The notes below the pieces were generated by a model that saw nothing but the letters and a program-made list of their open reading frames with translations, was not told the DNA's origin and ran no database searches. A stretch of 64,000 nt of DNA from Verrucomicrobium sp. (GTDB lineage Bacteria; Verrucomicrobiota; Verrucomicrobiia; Methylacidiphilales; UBA1321), in the NCBI GenBank assembly GCA_017849585.1, contig JAFIGT010000018.1:1-64000 (forward strand), given 5' to 3'. Below are positions 54,880 through 62,509 of the stretch, one piece after another. Each line of letters begins with the position of its first letter. Within the stretch, counting starts at the first letter, position 1. A program made the translations under genes and the position numbers.

Positions 54880-55998
54880 ATGAGCAAAAAATCGGCCTCC
54901 CTTCCCCTCCGTGTCGGTGTGATTGGTTGCGGTAATATCAGCAACGCATATTTCAAGGGCACCGAGCCTTTCGGGTCGTTTGTGAAAATCACGGCCTGCG
55001 CCGACCTCGATCTCGCCCGCGCCAAAGCCAAGGCCGAGGAACACCAAGTCGCCAAATCCTGCTCGGTCAAAGAAGTGCTCAGCGATCCCGATATCGACAT
55101 GATCCTGAATCTCACAGTGCCCGCCGCGCATGCCGCCGTGAATCTCTCCGCACTCAAAGCGGGCAAGCATGTCTATTGCGAGAAGCCATTCTCGCTCACC
55201 ACCAAGGAAGGCAAGCGCGTCATGGCCGAAGCGAAAAAGCGCAAACTCTACGTTGGCTGCGCGCCCGATACCGTCCTCGGCGGCGGCATCCAGACCTGCC
55301 GCAAACTCATCGACGATGGCGCGATCGGCAGGCCCCTCGCCGCCACCGCCAACATGGTCGGTCACGGCATGGAAACGTGGCATCCGAATCCCGGTTTCTA
55401 CTACAAGTTCGGCGGCGGCCCGCTCTTTGACATGGGCCCCTATTATCTCACCTCGCTCATCACTATGCTGGGCCCAGTCAAAAGCGTCGTCGCCTTTGCC
55501 AAGACCGGTTTCAAGGAACGGCTCATCACCAGCCAGCCGTTGAATGGCACCAAAATCAAAGTCACCACCCCCACGCATCTCACTGGTCAGGTGGAGTTCC
55601 GTCAGGGAACCGTCGCCAGTGTCACCATGAGTTTCGATGTGTGGGGCCATCATCTGCCGATGCTCGAAATCTACGGTACGGAAGGCTCCCTCTCCTGTCC
55701 CGATCCGAACACGTTCGGCGGTGAAGTGCTCCTCCTCAAAGCGGGCGAGAAAGAATGGAAACCGGTGCCGCTCACGCATAGCGACAAGACCGGACGCGGC
55801 CTCGGCCTCGCCGACATGGCCGACGCCATCGTCAAACGCCGCCTGAATCGCCAGAACGGTGAGATGGCCTTGCACCTAGTGGAAGTGATGGAATCGTTCA
55901 CGGTCTCCGCCAAGACCGGTCGCCGTATCGACATCAAATCCGCGTGCAAACAACCCGCCGCGTTGGCCGCTGGTCTGCCACTCGGTTCCATCAAATAA
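54880..55998 (+). CDS. Gfo/Idh/MocA family oxidoreductase
   Basis: 372 residues. An N-terminal Rossmann fold (VGVIGCGNISNAYFKG) followed by the CEKPFSLTTKEG motif containing the catalytic Lys, and a C-terminal beta-sheet domain (FGGGPLFDMGPYYLTSLITMLG). These NAD(P)-dependent enzymes oxidise or dehydrate sugars and polyols. A ThuA-like gene follows after 14 bp, the standard pairing in Verrucomicrobiota and Planctomycetes. Substrate not readable. Confidence 0.9.
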   Translation: MSKKSASLPLRVGVIGCGNISNAYFKGTEPFGSFVKITACADLDLARAKAKAEEHQVAKSCSVKEVLSDPDIDMILNLTVPAAHAAVNLSALKAGKHVYCEKPFSLTTKEGKRVMAEAKKRKLYVGCAPDTVLGGGIQTCRKLIDDGAIGRPLAATANMVGHGMETWHPNPGFYYKFGGGPLFDMGPYYLTSLITMLGPVKSVVAFAKTGFKERLITSQPLNGTKIKVTTPTHLTGQVEFRQGTVASVTMSFDVWGHHLPMLEIYGTEGSLSCPDPNTFGGEVLLLKAGEKEWKPVPLTHSDKTGRGLGLADMADAIVKRRLNRQNGEMALHLVEVMESFTVSAKTGRRIDIKSACKQPAALAAGLPLGSIK

Positions 55999-56012
55999 GC
56001 GAGCACCCCGAG

Positions 56013-56657
56013 ATGAAAAAAGCCTTGATCGTGTACGGCGGTTGGGACGGACATGAACCCCAGAAGACAACCGCCTTGCTTACCGCGGAACTCGTGCGCT
56101 CGGGTTTCGCCGTCGACACCTCGGACACGCTCGATACTTTTCTCGACACTGAAAAATTAAAAACTTACGGCCTCATCGTCCCGAACTGGACGATGGGGCA
56201 ATTGACCGCGCCGCAGGAAGAAAATCTCGTTGCGGCGATTGCCTCGGGCGTCGGGCTGGGCGGATTCCATGGCGGCATGGGCGACGCCTTCCGCGCCAGC
56301 ACGAATTACCAGTTCATGGTCGGCGGACAATTCGTTGCCCACCCGGACAATCACAAGGATTACATCGTCCAGATCATTAAAACGGCCGACCCCATCGTCG
56401 CCGGTATCGAGGACTTCACCCTCCATTCCGAGCAATATTACATGCACGTCGACCCGTCAAACGAAGTGCTCGCCACGACGACTTTCACCACGAAAAGCGC
56501 CCCGTGGGTCAATGGCACCGTCATGCCCGTGGTGTGGAAACGTCATTACGGTCAGGGCCGCATCTTCTATTCCTCCATCGGTCACACCACGAAGGAATTC
56601 GATCTCGCCCCCGTACGCGAGATCACACGACGCGGCCTCGTCTGGGCCAGCCGCTAG
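56013..56657 (+). CDS. ThuA-like domain protein
   Basis: 214 residues of the ThuA/class I glutamine-amidotransferase-like fold: ALIVYGGWDGHEPQKT at the start, then GVGLGGFHGGMGDAFR, YYMHVDPSNEVLATTTF, PVVWKRHYGQGRIFYSSIGHTTKEFD. ThuA proteins take part in sugar (trehalose) utilisation and often pair with Gfo/Idh/MocA oxidoreductases as here. Catalytic details are unknown. No signal peptide. Confidence 0.88.
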   Translation: MKKALIVYGGWDGHEPQKTTALLTAELVRSGFAVDTSDTLDTFLDTEKLKTYGLIVPNWTMGQLTAPQEENLVAAIASGVGLGGFHGGMGDAFRASTNYQFMVGGQFVAHPDNHKDYIVQIIKTADPIVAGIEDFTLHSEQYYMHVDPSNEVLATTTFTTKSAPWVNGTVMPVVWKRHYGQGRIFYSSIGHTTKEFDLAPVREITRRGLVWASR

Positions 56658-56807
56658 GATCTTTTCATTCTGATTGTCGCAATGTTAGGGCGCTTGGAAC
56701 AAGTCATCTAATCCTTCGAGAAAGTCAGGATGACGGATTGACGAGTCCCCCCGTGTCATTGCTTTCGCCCCACGTCGCACTTTGCCGCCTCGAGCGAAAA
56801 AAAAATA

Positions 56808-56847
56808 TCGCACACGTAGCCAACGTAGCCAACGCAACGCAAACGCT
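56808..56847. repeat. Dispersed 40 bp repeat, copy 2
   Basis: Same element as at 45302-45341, 33 of 40 positions identical. It lies in the 219 bp gap between the ThuA-like gene and the small gene at 56877, preceded by a run of A. Confidence 0.6.
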
Positions 56848-56876
56848 TGAGCGTTATCTCATGCTCCAATCAGGGC

Positions 56877-57191
56877 ATGAAAACCAAACCTCAATACCCC
56901 TCTCAACCGGGGGTACTCACCGTCTCCCTTCCCAAGGCTACCGCGCCCGATATCCTCGATGAATTGACCGCCACCTTGCATGATTCGCTCCTTGCCGAAG
57001 GCGTTGGGCGGTTCCTCTGGCACCAATCCGCACGCCGTTACGTCGAAATGGTTTTCCACATTCTCGGCGAACGCGCCACGTGGATCGTCCGTTCCGAGCT
57101 TGACCGGCTCGGTTACGACAGAACCGCATTTATCGTCACGGATTTTTCGGTGCAACCGGACGAGTCTTCGCCTTCCACTTTGACCAGCTGA
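56877..57191 (+). CDS. Small protein of unknown function, 104 residues
   Basis: 104 residues from ATG 56877. It has an even mix of hydrophobic and charged residues (LDELTATLHDSLLAEGVGRFLWHQSARRYVEMVFHIL) and no recognised motif. Its last 56 bp overlap the 3-prime end of the PTP-phytase gene on the opposite strand. Preceded by the dispersed repeat. Confidence 0.5.
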   Translation: MKTKPQYPSQPGVLTVSLPKATAPDILDELTATLHDSLLAEGVGRFLWHQSARRYVEMVFHILGERATWIVRSELDRLGYDRTAFIVTDFSVQPDESSPSTLTS

Positions 57192-58218
57192 CGGCATAGT
57201 CCGGTCCGTTCGCCAGACAATACTGATAAAACCTCCCGAGAAACGCGGTGCGCGCCTTCGCCCACTCCTGCTTGATCGCCGGTTTGTCCAGCGGCACCGC
57301 CGCGAGATCAATCCCACCCAGCAAATACTGGCGGCGAATGATATCCGCCGCGCTCACCTGTTTGGAATTCCGCATCATGTCATACAACGTCAGGAAGGTC
57401 GTGGTGCGTCCATCCCCGGCGCAGCAATGAAAATGCAGCCACGTTCCCGCATCCAGGCTGCGTACGAATTGGACGAAGCGATCCACATCCGCATCCTCCG
57501 GCGGCATGTAATCGGGCGCCGTGATGCGGAAGTACCCACAGTCCGATCCCGTCACCAACTCATACTCCGTCTGTACCGTCTCCACCCGAACGCGCAGATT
57601 GAGCGTGCGCCAGGCGTCCACGTCGTTGAACGCCTTGTCGGTGAACTTGCTGACCGTGATCACCCCGGTGTCCTTCAACAATTCCAACCGGTCGCTCTCC
57701 GCGCTCATCACCTCATCCGGCGACAAGCCCCGGTTGATGCTGTCCTGAAACGTGTACCAGGCCACCGCCATGTTGTTCACGATGCCGTGTGCTTCCTGCC
57801 GCAGATCCACCACCGTCACATTCGCCCCGCCGCGCGACCGCAGATACTCGAACAGCGTGTACCATTCGCCCACCGAAAATTCCGCGCTGCCGGAACACTG
57901 CAGTTCCGCCATGCCGACAATCGACGGTTGGGGTCCGGTGAAAGCCTTGTGCCAGCTATTATCCACGCTCGCGCGGAAATGACGCGGCATGACCTTGTCG
58001 TCCGGCATCTTCACCAGCGGCTTATCCCGATTCGCCAATTCTGCGAAACGCTTCTTCTTGAGATGTGGCGCATCCAGCACCAACACCACGGGTCCCTTGT
58101 CTCCCGGCAAGGTTCCTGCCGCTTGTCCCGTCACCGGTTCGTCCTTGGACTTCGCCGAAACAGAAAGAGGAATCGCCAGCAGACATCCCATCAGCACCAC
58201 ACACACCATTCGTTGCAT
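57136..58218 (-). CDS. Secreted tyrosine-phosphatase-type phytase/inositol phosphatase
   Basis: 360 residues with a signal peptide (MVCVVLMGC...VSAKS). The PTP active-site loop is HCCAGDGRTT, the HCx5R motif, with Cys near residue 265, and a preceding FVQFVRSLDAGTWLHFHC strand. This class, the PTP-like inositol polyphosphatases from gut and soil bacteria, removes phosphate from phytate by a cysteine phosphoenzyme. It is likely periplasmic or secreted. An L,D-transpeptidase gene ends 42 bp upstream on the same strand. Confidence 0.82.
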   Translation of the reverse strand: MQRMVCVVLMGCLLAIPLSVSAKSKDEPVTGQAAGTLPGDKGPVVLVLDAPHLKKKRFAELANRDKPLVKMPDDKVMPRHFRASVDNSWHKAFTGPQPSIVGMAELQCSGSAEFSVGEWYTLFEYLRSRGGANVTVVDLRQEAHGIVNNMAVAWYTFQDSINRGLSPDEVMSAESDRLELLKDTGVITVSKFTDKAFNDVDAWRTLNLRVRVETVQTEYELVTGSDCGYFRITAPDYMPPEDADVDRFVQFVRSLDAGTWLHFHCCAGDGRTTTFLTLYDMMRNSKQVSAADIIRRQYLLGGIDLAAVPLDKPAIKQEWAKARTAFLGRFYQYCLANGPDYAVSWSKWKAKTRPVAPKNP

Positions 58219-58260
58219 GCCGCGAGATTAAGGGAGTACTACCGCGCAGGCAATACGACT

Positions 58261-59007
58261 CTACTTCAAACCAATCAGCTCCCGCGCGATGTCGGCATAC
58301 AGACCTTGCACCCACGCAGGCTGGCCGAGTTGCGCGGCGGTGATGGTCTCCTTGCGGAAATCGACAGGGGTCAGAATCACGCGAATGTTTTTGATGCCCG
58401 TGCGTGCGGCGAGAATGAAGAGATCTTCCGCTGCGTCGTCGCCCATGGCAAGGCAACCAATGGAGACGTTCTTGCCGTGGATCATGATGTCGCCGCCAAG
58501 CTCCGCGCGACCGTCCTTCGCCCCTTGCGCGCGGTCGAAGTCATTCGGGTAATTCACCCGCAGGGAAAGATGGTAGAGGCTGTTCGGGTTGAGCAATTGG
58601 ATCTCATAAAGCCCCTCTGGCACTTGTCGGTCGCCCTCCCTCAACTTCGGCCCAAGTTTGCCGCTGGCGCAGAGAATCGGATAAGTGCAGATCAAGCGCA
58701 ATTCCTGTCCCTTGCCCGCCGCATGGAGCTCCAGTTGCTTGTCCTTTTTGATGCCGACGAGAACAATTCGCTCGGGTGGATAGCTGACACTTTGTGCAGC
58801 AAAGAGTGGTTTCAGCCGCTGATCCGCCACGTGGCCAAATTGCTCGACACGCTGCGCCACGGTTTTCTGTCCGGTTTTCTTTTCCTCCGTCATCCAGATT
58901 ACTGCACCATAGAGAGTCCAACGGAAGCAATACAGGAGTGCCAGAAAACAAAAAACGCCTCCGTAAAAAAGGAGGCGCAACCACACCGCACGCGAGAGCG
59001 GTTTCAC
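58261..59007 (-). CDS. L,D-transpeptidase (YkuD-like)
   Basis: 248 residues. A basic start and one hydrophobic helix (LFYGGVFCFLALLYCF) anchor it to the inner membrane; the periplasmic catalytic part has IMIHGKNVSIGCLAMG with the nucleophile Cys185, the YkuD signature of murein L,D-transpeptidases. It would cross-link or anchor proteins to peptidoglycan. The region coding for the helix contains a perfect terminator-like hairpin (58946-58977), which is discussed separately. Confidence 0.82.
   Translation of the reverse strand: MKPLSRAVWLRLLFYGGVFCFLALLYCFRWTLYGAVIWMTEEKKTGQKTVAQRVEQFGHVADQRLKPLFAAQSVSYPPERIVLVGIKKDKQLELHAAGKGQELRLICTYPILCASGKLGPKLREGDRQVPEGLYEIQLLNPNSLYHLSLRVNYPNDFDRAQGAKDGRAELGGDIMIHGKNVSIGCLAMGDDAAEDLFILAARTGIKNIRVILTPVDFRKETITAAQLGQPAWVQGLYADIARELIGLK
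58946..58977 (-). terminator. Intrinsic-terminator-shaped hairpin inside the L,D-transpeptidase start
   Basis: Read on the minus strand, CGCCTCC (58977-58971), an 8-base TTTTTTAC loop and GGAGGCG (58962-58956) are followed by TTTTTTGTTTT (58955-58945). This is a textbook intrinsic terminator except that it lies about 30 bases into the coding region of the transpeptidase gene and just after the 62-residue gene upstream. It may attenuate read-through when translation is not covering it. Confidence 0.6.
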
Positions 59008-59025
59008 ACGTCTTTATCTGGACGA

Positions 59026-59214
59026 CTAACCAATCTTGACCCAGACGCCCTTGCGTTTGCGTTCGGTGGGAACGTAGTCCAAGACCCGTTTCTCCGGGCT
59101 CTGATAAACCGGAAAGCCCATCACTTTTACGATGTTCCGGTAATTGCACGGAGTCATGCTGCCCCCTACCGCTTTCCACGCGATATACTTTTTCTCCACT
59201 TCAAAAAGTTTCAT
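59026..59214 (-). CDS. Small protein of unknown function, 62 residues
   Basis: 62 residues, basic, no membrane segment (KKYIAWKAVGGSMTPCNYRNIVKVMGF, VLDYVPTERKRKGVWVKIG). The start has a good ribosome-binding site (GGAGAGGAGCGGGAG). It lies 18 bp before the L,D-transpeptidase start on the same strand, so it may be a leader gene. No family recognised. Confidence 0.6.
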   Translation of the reverse strand: MKLFEVEKKYIAWKAVGGSMTPCNYRNIVKVMGFPVYQSPEKRVLDYVPTERKRKGVWVKIG

Positions 59215-59293
59215 CTCCCGCTCCTCTCCGTTTGTTTTGAGCGTTTAATTCCTCAAAACTGTAACCCGAGTGTGGAGCGATTTATGGCAAAAA

Positions 59294-61669
59294 TCAAGAA
59301 TAAGCGGCGCTTCTTAAATTTTTAGAAAGGCGATAACTCCACGCCACAATCCCGAGGGAAACCACCGAGCTCGCCGGCATCAACACCGCCGCCACCACGG
59401 GAACAATCCATCCGCTCAGGGCCAATACAACGGCGGTCACATTATAGGCGAGAGTAAAGGCCATGACTCGGCGCACCGCGCGCCCATGCCTCTGTGCCAG
59501 TTCCAGCAACCCGGAGAGGCCATGCAGCCCCGCCCCGGTGAAGTAAAAATCCGCACGATTCTCCAGCAACCCCCGGTCAATCGCCGGAGTGCCGCAACAC
59601 AGCGCCTGGTTGAACGCGAGGGCGTCGTTCGCTCCGTCACCAATCATCAAGGTCTGCGCCGCCAGTCGCCGCAACGTCTCCGCTTTTTGCTGCGGAGTGG
59701 CTTCGGCCAGCAGATGACTCTCCGGCAATCCGAGCTGCCGGGCCAACGCCTCCACCTTACCGCGCCGGTCGCCGCTCAACAGCCAGAGTTCATACCCTTG
59801 CTCACGCAAACTTTCCACCTGCTCCCGCGCCTCGGGCCGCAACGTCTCGACAAAGGCGAAGGTCGCCACCGTTTCCCCGTCACGGCTAAATATACACTCT
59901 GCGGAAGTCTCTTCGCTGCCAGTCCACTCGGGACGCCCCAATCGCCAGATCGTACCGCCCGACTTCAGGCACACCCCCGTGCCGGTCACTTCCTCCAGTT
60001 CGCTTTCCGGGGACGGAGACGCCAGCGGCAACGCCGCCAGCAGCAACGCCTCGCGCAACGATTTCCCCACCGGATGCAAGCTCGCCGCCACCATCCAGTC
60101 GAGCGCGCCGCGATCCTCGGGCGAAAGCCGCTCCAGCATCGACCGATCGCGCAACTCGGGAACATCGAGCGTCAGCGTTCCGGTCTTGTCGAACGCCACC
60201 GCCCGCACCCTGCGCAGCCGCGGCCAGAGGGTGCTCTCGCGCACAAAGCAACCGAGCCGCCGTGCGTAGGCCGTGGCGATTTCATCCGCCAGTGGCAGCG
60301 ACACGCCAATGGCGCAGGGACAGGACACCACCAGCGTGGAGACCAGCACCTGCAACGCCAACGCGTACTCGCCCGCCAGCCACCAGCCCACGCCACCCGC
60401 CACGGCGATCAGGACCACTACGCCGAGATAAAGCCGGATGATGCGGTTCATCACCTCGCTGCCCTTGGCGGATGTGTCCGTTTCGGCGGTCAGACCGCAC
60501 AAAAGCGATTCCTTCCAGCTCTCCAGCGTCTCCACCTCGATTGCCAGTCGCGCCAGGTTAAATCCGCCCGATGGCACCACCGCCCCGGCAGAAAACTCCC
60601 GCGCCTCGCTCTCGCCGGAAATCCATTCGAGACCAAACACTCCCGACGCGTCCAACAGCCGCGACCGCACGGGCACGACGCCGCCGGAGGCGATGCGCAG
60701 GCGCAGATGCGCCTTCAGATCGGTCAAGGCCAGCCGCGTGGTGGTCTCGCCCGTGACCAGCTCCACGGTCGATGGCACGCTCGAAACACCCAGCAATCGG
60801 TTCCGATTCGAGGTGGCGACGCGTTCCTGCAGCCAGCGGCCCGTGAGCATGAGCAGTGTAAAAATGGATACGAAATCGAAGTACGCCAGTTCGCGCCGTC
60901 CCGTCGCCCACGCAAAAACCGTCGCGCTGTAGCCGACGATCAATCCGAGCGCAATCGGCAGATCGATGTGGAGCAGTCCCGCGCGCAAGCTCACCCACGC
61001 GCGCCGGATAAAATACGACGCTCCCACCAGCATGCTCAACGTCGCGCACGCCAGCGCCACTGCGTCGAGAATTCCGTTCAGCCAGTCATCCGTCCGCAAT
61101 CCGAGATAATGCGGCAGACTGAATAACATCGCGTTCATGGCAAAGGCTCCGCACAAGCCAATCTTGCGCGTTAGGGCCGAACCTTCCTCGCGACGCACAC
61201 CGTCGTCCGGACCGAGCGTGTAGCCGAACCGGTTCAGATCCTCGGCAAATTGAATCGCGGAGAACTTCCCCGCCTCCCACCGCAGCCGGACCAGTCCAGT
61301 GGTCACATTGACCACGGCCTTGAGCGCGCCCGGTTGCCGGGCAAAGATCTGTTCCACCAGCCAGACGCAGGCGGCGCAGCTCAACCCTTGAATACGCACT
61401 GTCAGCGTCGCCCCGGCGGTGGATTCCGCCTGCCGCGCGGCTTCTTCCAGCCACGCATAACGGCCCGGATGAAAAACGCGGTTACCCACCGGCGGCACGG
61501 TCTCATCGCGCAGATCGTAGTAACGCTCCAGTTTTTGACCGCGGATCAATTCGTAAACGTAGGAGCAACCCGTACAGCAAAACTCCTCATCAGTCCGCCG
61601 CGCGCGAAAGGGCGTGCCGCAGTGTTTACAGACTACCTCGCGAATCGGGCTCGGTTCGTTTAATGACAT
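59294..61669 (-). CDS. fixI: Copper-type P-type ATPase for cbb3 oxidase (FixI/CcoI-like)
   Basis: About 791 residues from ATG 61669. N-terminal zinc-ribbon-like cysteines (CKHCGTPF, FCCTGC), one HMA domain (GLSCAACVWLVEQI), eight or so helices, the CPC site (SCPCAIGVSL near 450), the phosphorylated Asp in DKTGTLT (near 494) and GDGANDALAF. Beside ccoG and a SafE-like gene this is FixI/CcoI, which exports copper for cytochrome cbb3 assembly. Its start overlaps the upstream gene by 10 bp. Confidence 0.92.
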   Translation of the reverse strand: MSLNEPSPIREVVCKHCGTPFRARRTDEEFCCTGCSYVYELIRGQKLERYYDLRDETVPPVGNRVFHPGRYAWLEEAARQAESTAGATLTVRIQGLSCAACVWLVEQIFARQPGALKAVVNVTTGLVRLRWEAGKFSAIQFAEDLNRFGYTLGPDDGVRREEGSALTRKIGLCGAFAMNAMLFSLPHYLGLRTDDWLNGILDAVALACATLSMLVGASYFIRRAWVSLRAGLLHIDLPIALGLIVGYSATVFAWATGRRELAYFDFVSIFTLLMLTGRWLQERVATSNRNRLLGVSSVPSTVELVTGETTTRLALTDLKAHLRLRIASGGVVPVRSRLLDASGVFGLEWISGESEAREFSAGAVVPSGGFNLARLAIEVETLESWKESLLCGLTAETDTSAKGSEVMNRIIRLYLGVVVLIAVAGGVGWWLAGEYALALQVLVSTLVVSCPCAIGVSLPLADEIATAYARRLGCFVRESTLWPRLRRVRAVAFDKTGTLTLDVPELRDRSMLERLSPEDRGALDWMVAASLHPVGKSLREALLLAALPLASPSPESELEEVTGTGVCLKSGGTIWRLGRPEWTGSEETSAECIFSRDGETVATFAFVETLRPEAREQVESLREQGYELWLLSGDRRGKVEALARQLGLPESHLLAEATPQQKAETLRRLAAQTLMIGDGANDALAFNQALCCGTPAIDRGLLENRADFYFTGAGLHGLSGLLELAQRHGRAVRRVMAFTLAYNVTAVVLALSGWIVPVVAAVLMPASSVVSLGIVAWSYRLSKNLRSAAYS

Positions 61670-62337
61670 AGCGGGCAATGGCTGGGACTCAACAGCGTCG
61701 CCCCACCCACGCTGCGCCAAAGAATAAGCACCGCTGCCAAAAGAGCCAGACCGCGTTGAATCCGTCGCAGCCAGACCGGCGTCAGCCGCATCGAGAGCCA
61801 CGACCAGTTCAGTTGCATCACTGCAAGCGCGGGGATTGTCCCGAGGGCGAACGCTCCCATCAAAACCGCTCCCTTGAAAAACGATCCTGAGAAAAGCGTC
61901 ACCCCCAGCGCGAGGTAAAGCGGCGCGCATGGCAGAAAAGGCGTTCCCAGTCCAAGCAGCAAGGACGCCGCCGGTTTGGGCAGCTTCGCAGATCGCTGCA
62001 TAAGGGGTCCGCTCCAACGCGTCAGCCACGCCGGGATGCGCACCCGTTTATCCCAGCCGAGAGCCACGATGATAAAGAAGAGGGCGAACGCCGCCGGCAG
62101 CAATCGGATTGGCGTTCCGTTGAAAAACGGTGCAATCGACGCGCCCAACATACCCCCAAGTCCACCCAGCAACATGTACGCGGTCAACCGACCCGCATGA
62201 TAAAGCGCCGTCGTTTGCCCCGCCTGTTCGCGTCCCGTCGTCGCACAGGCGAGCGGTCCGCACATCCCGACGCAATGAACGCTCGTGACCAGGCCCGCGA
62301 CGAGCGCGGTGATCGGTGAATCGAAAAGTGGCGTCAT
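61660..62337 (-). CDS. SafE/TauE-like membrane protein of the fix operon
   Basis: 225 residues, six hydrophobic helices. It starts VTSVHCVGMCGPLACATTG, the HCxGMCGP motif of SafE/UreH-like proteins that are found in cbb3 oxidase maturation clusters and have a putative metal role, and ends with a Cys-rich SHCPLCH. Its start overlaps the preceding small gene (ATGA at 62334) and its end overlaps fixI. Confidence 0.82.
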   Translation of the reverse strand: MTPLFDSPITALVAGLVTSVHCVGMCGPLACATTGREQAGQTTALYHAGRLTAYMLLGGLGGMLGASIAPFFNGTPIRLLPAAFALFFIIVALGWDKRVRIPAWLTRWSGPLMQRSAKLPKPAASLLLGLGTPFLPCAPLYLALGVTLFSGSFFKGAVLMGAFALGTIPALAVMQLNWSWLSMRLTPVWLRRIQRGLALLAAVLILWRSVGGATLLSPSHCPLCH

Positions 62338-62501
62338 GGCCGAACCTCCTTCGTTTTTTCCGTCATTACGGACGGGCGTGGCTTATCCACACGATGCATC
62401 GGCTGATGCGCCGCGAGGTAGATGAAAATGCCCCAGGGAATCAGCGGCAGCAGAAACAAAAGCAGCAACCAGATCCAGGGACGACGTTTCAGGAAGTTCA
62501 T
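62334..62501 (-). CDS. Small membrane protein in the fixH position, 55 residues
   Basis: A 55-residue frame below usual ORF cut-offs: start MNFLKRRPWIW, one strong hydrophobic helix (WLLLLFLLPLIPWGIFIYLAA), then a short basic soluble tail. It begins 9 bp after ccoG ends and its stop overlaps the SafE-like start (ATGA). Its position between ccoG and fixI is that of fixH, but it is far shorter than the roughly 150-residue FixH. Confidence 0.7.
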   Translation of the reverse strand: MNFLKRRPWIWLLLLFLLPLIPWGIFIYLAAHQPMHRVDKPRPSVMTEKTKEVRP

Positions 62502-62509
62502 GGCGTGGC

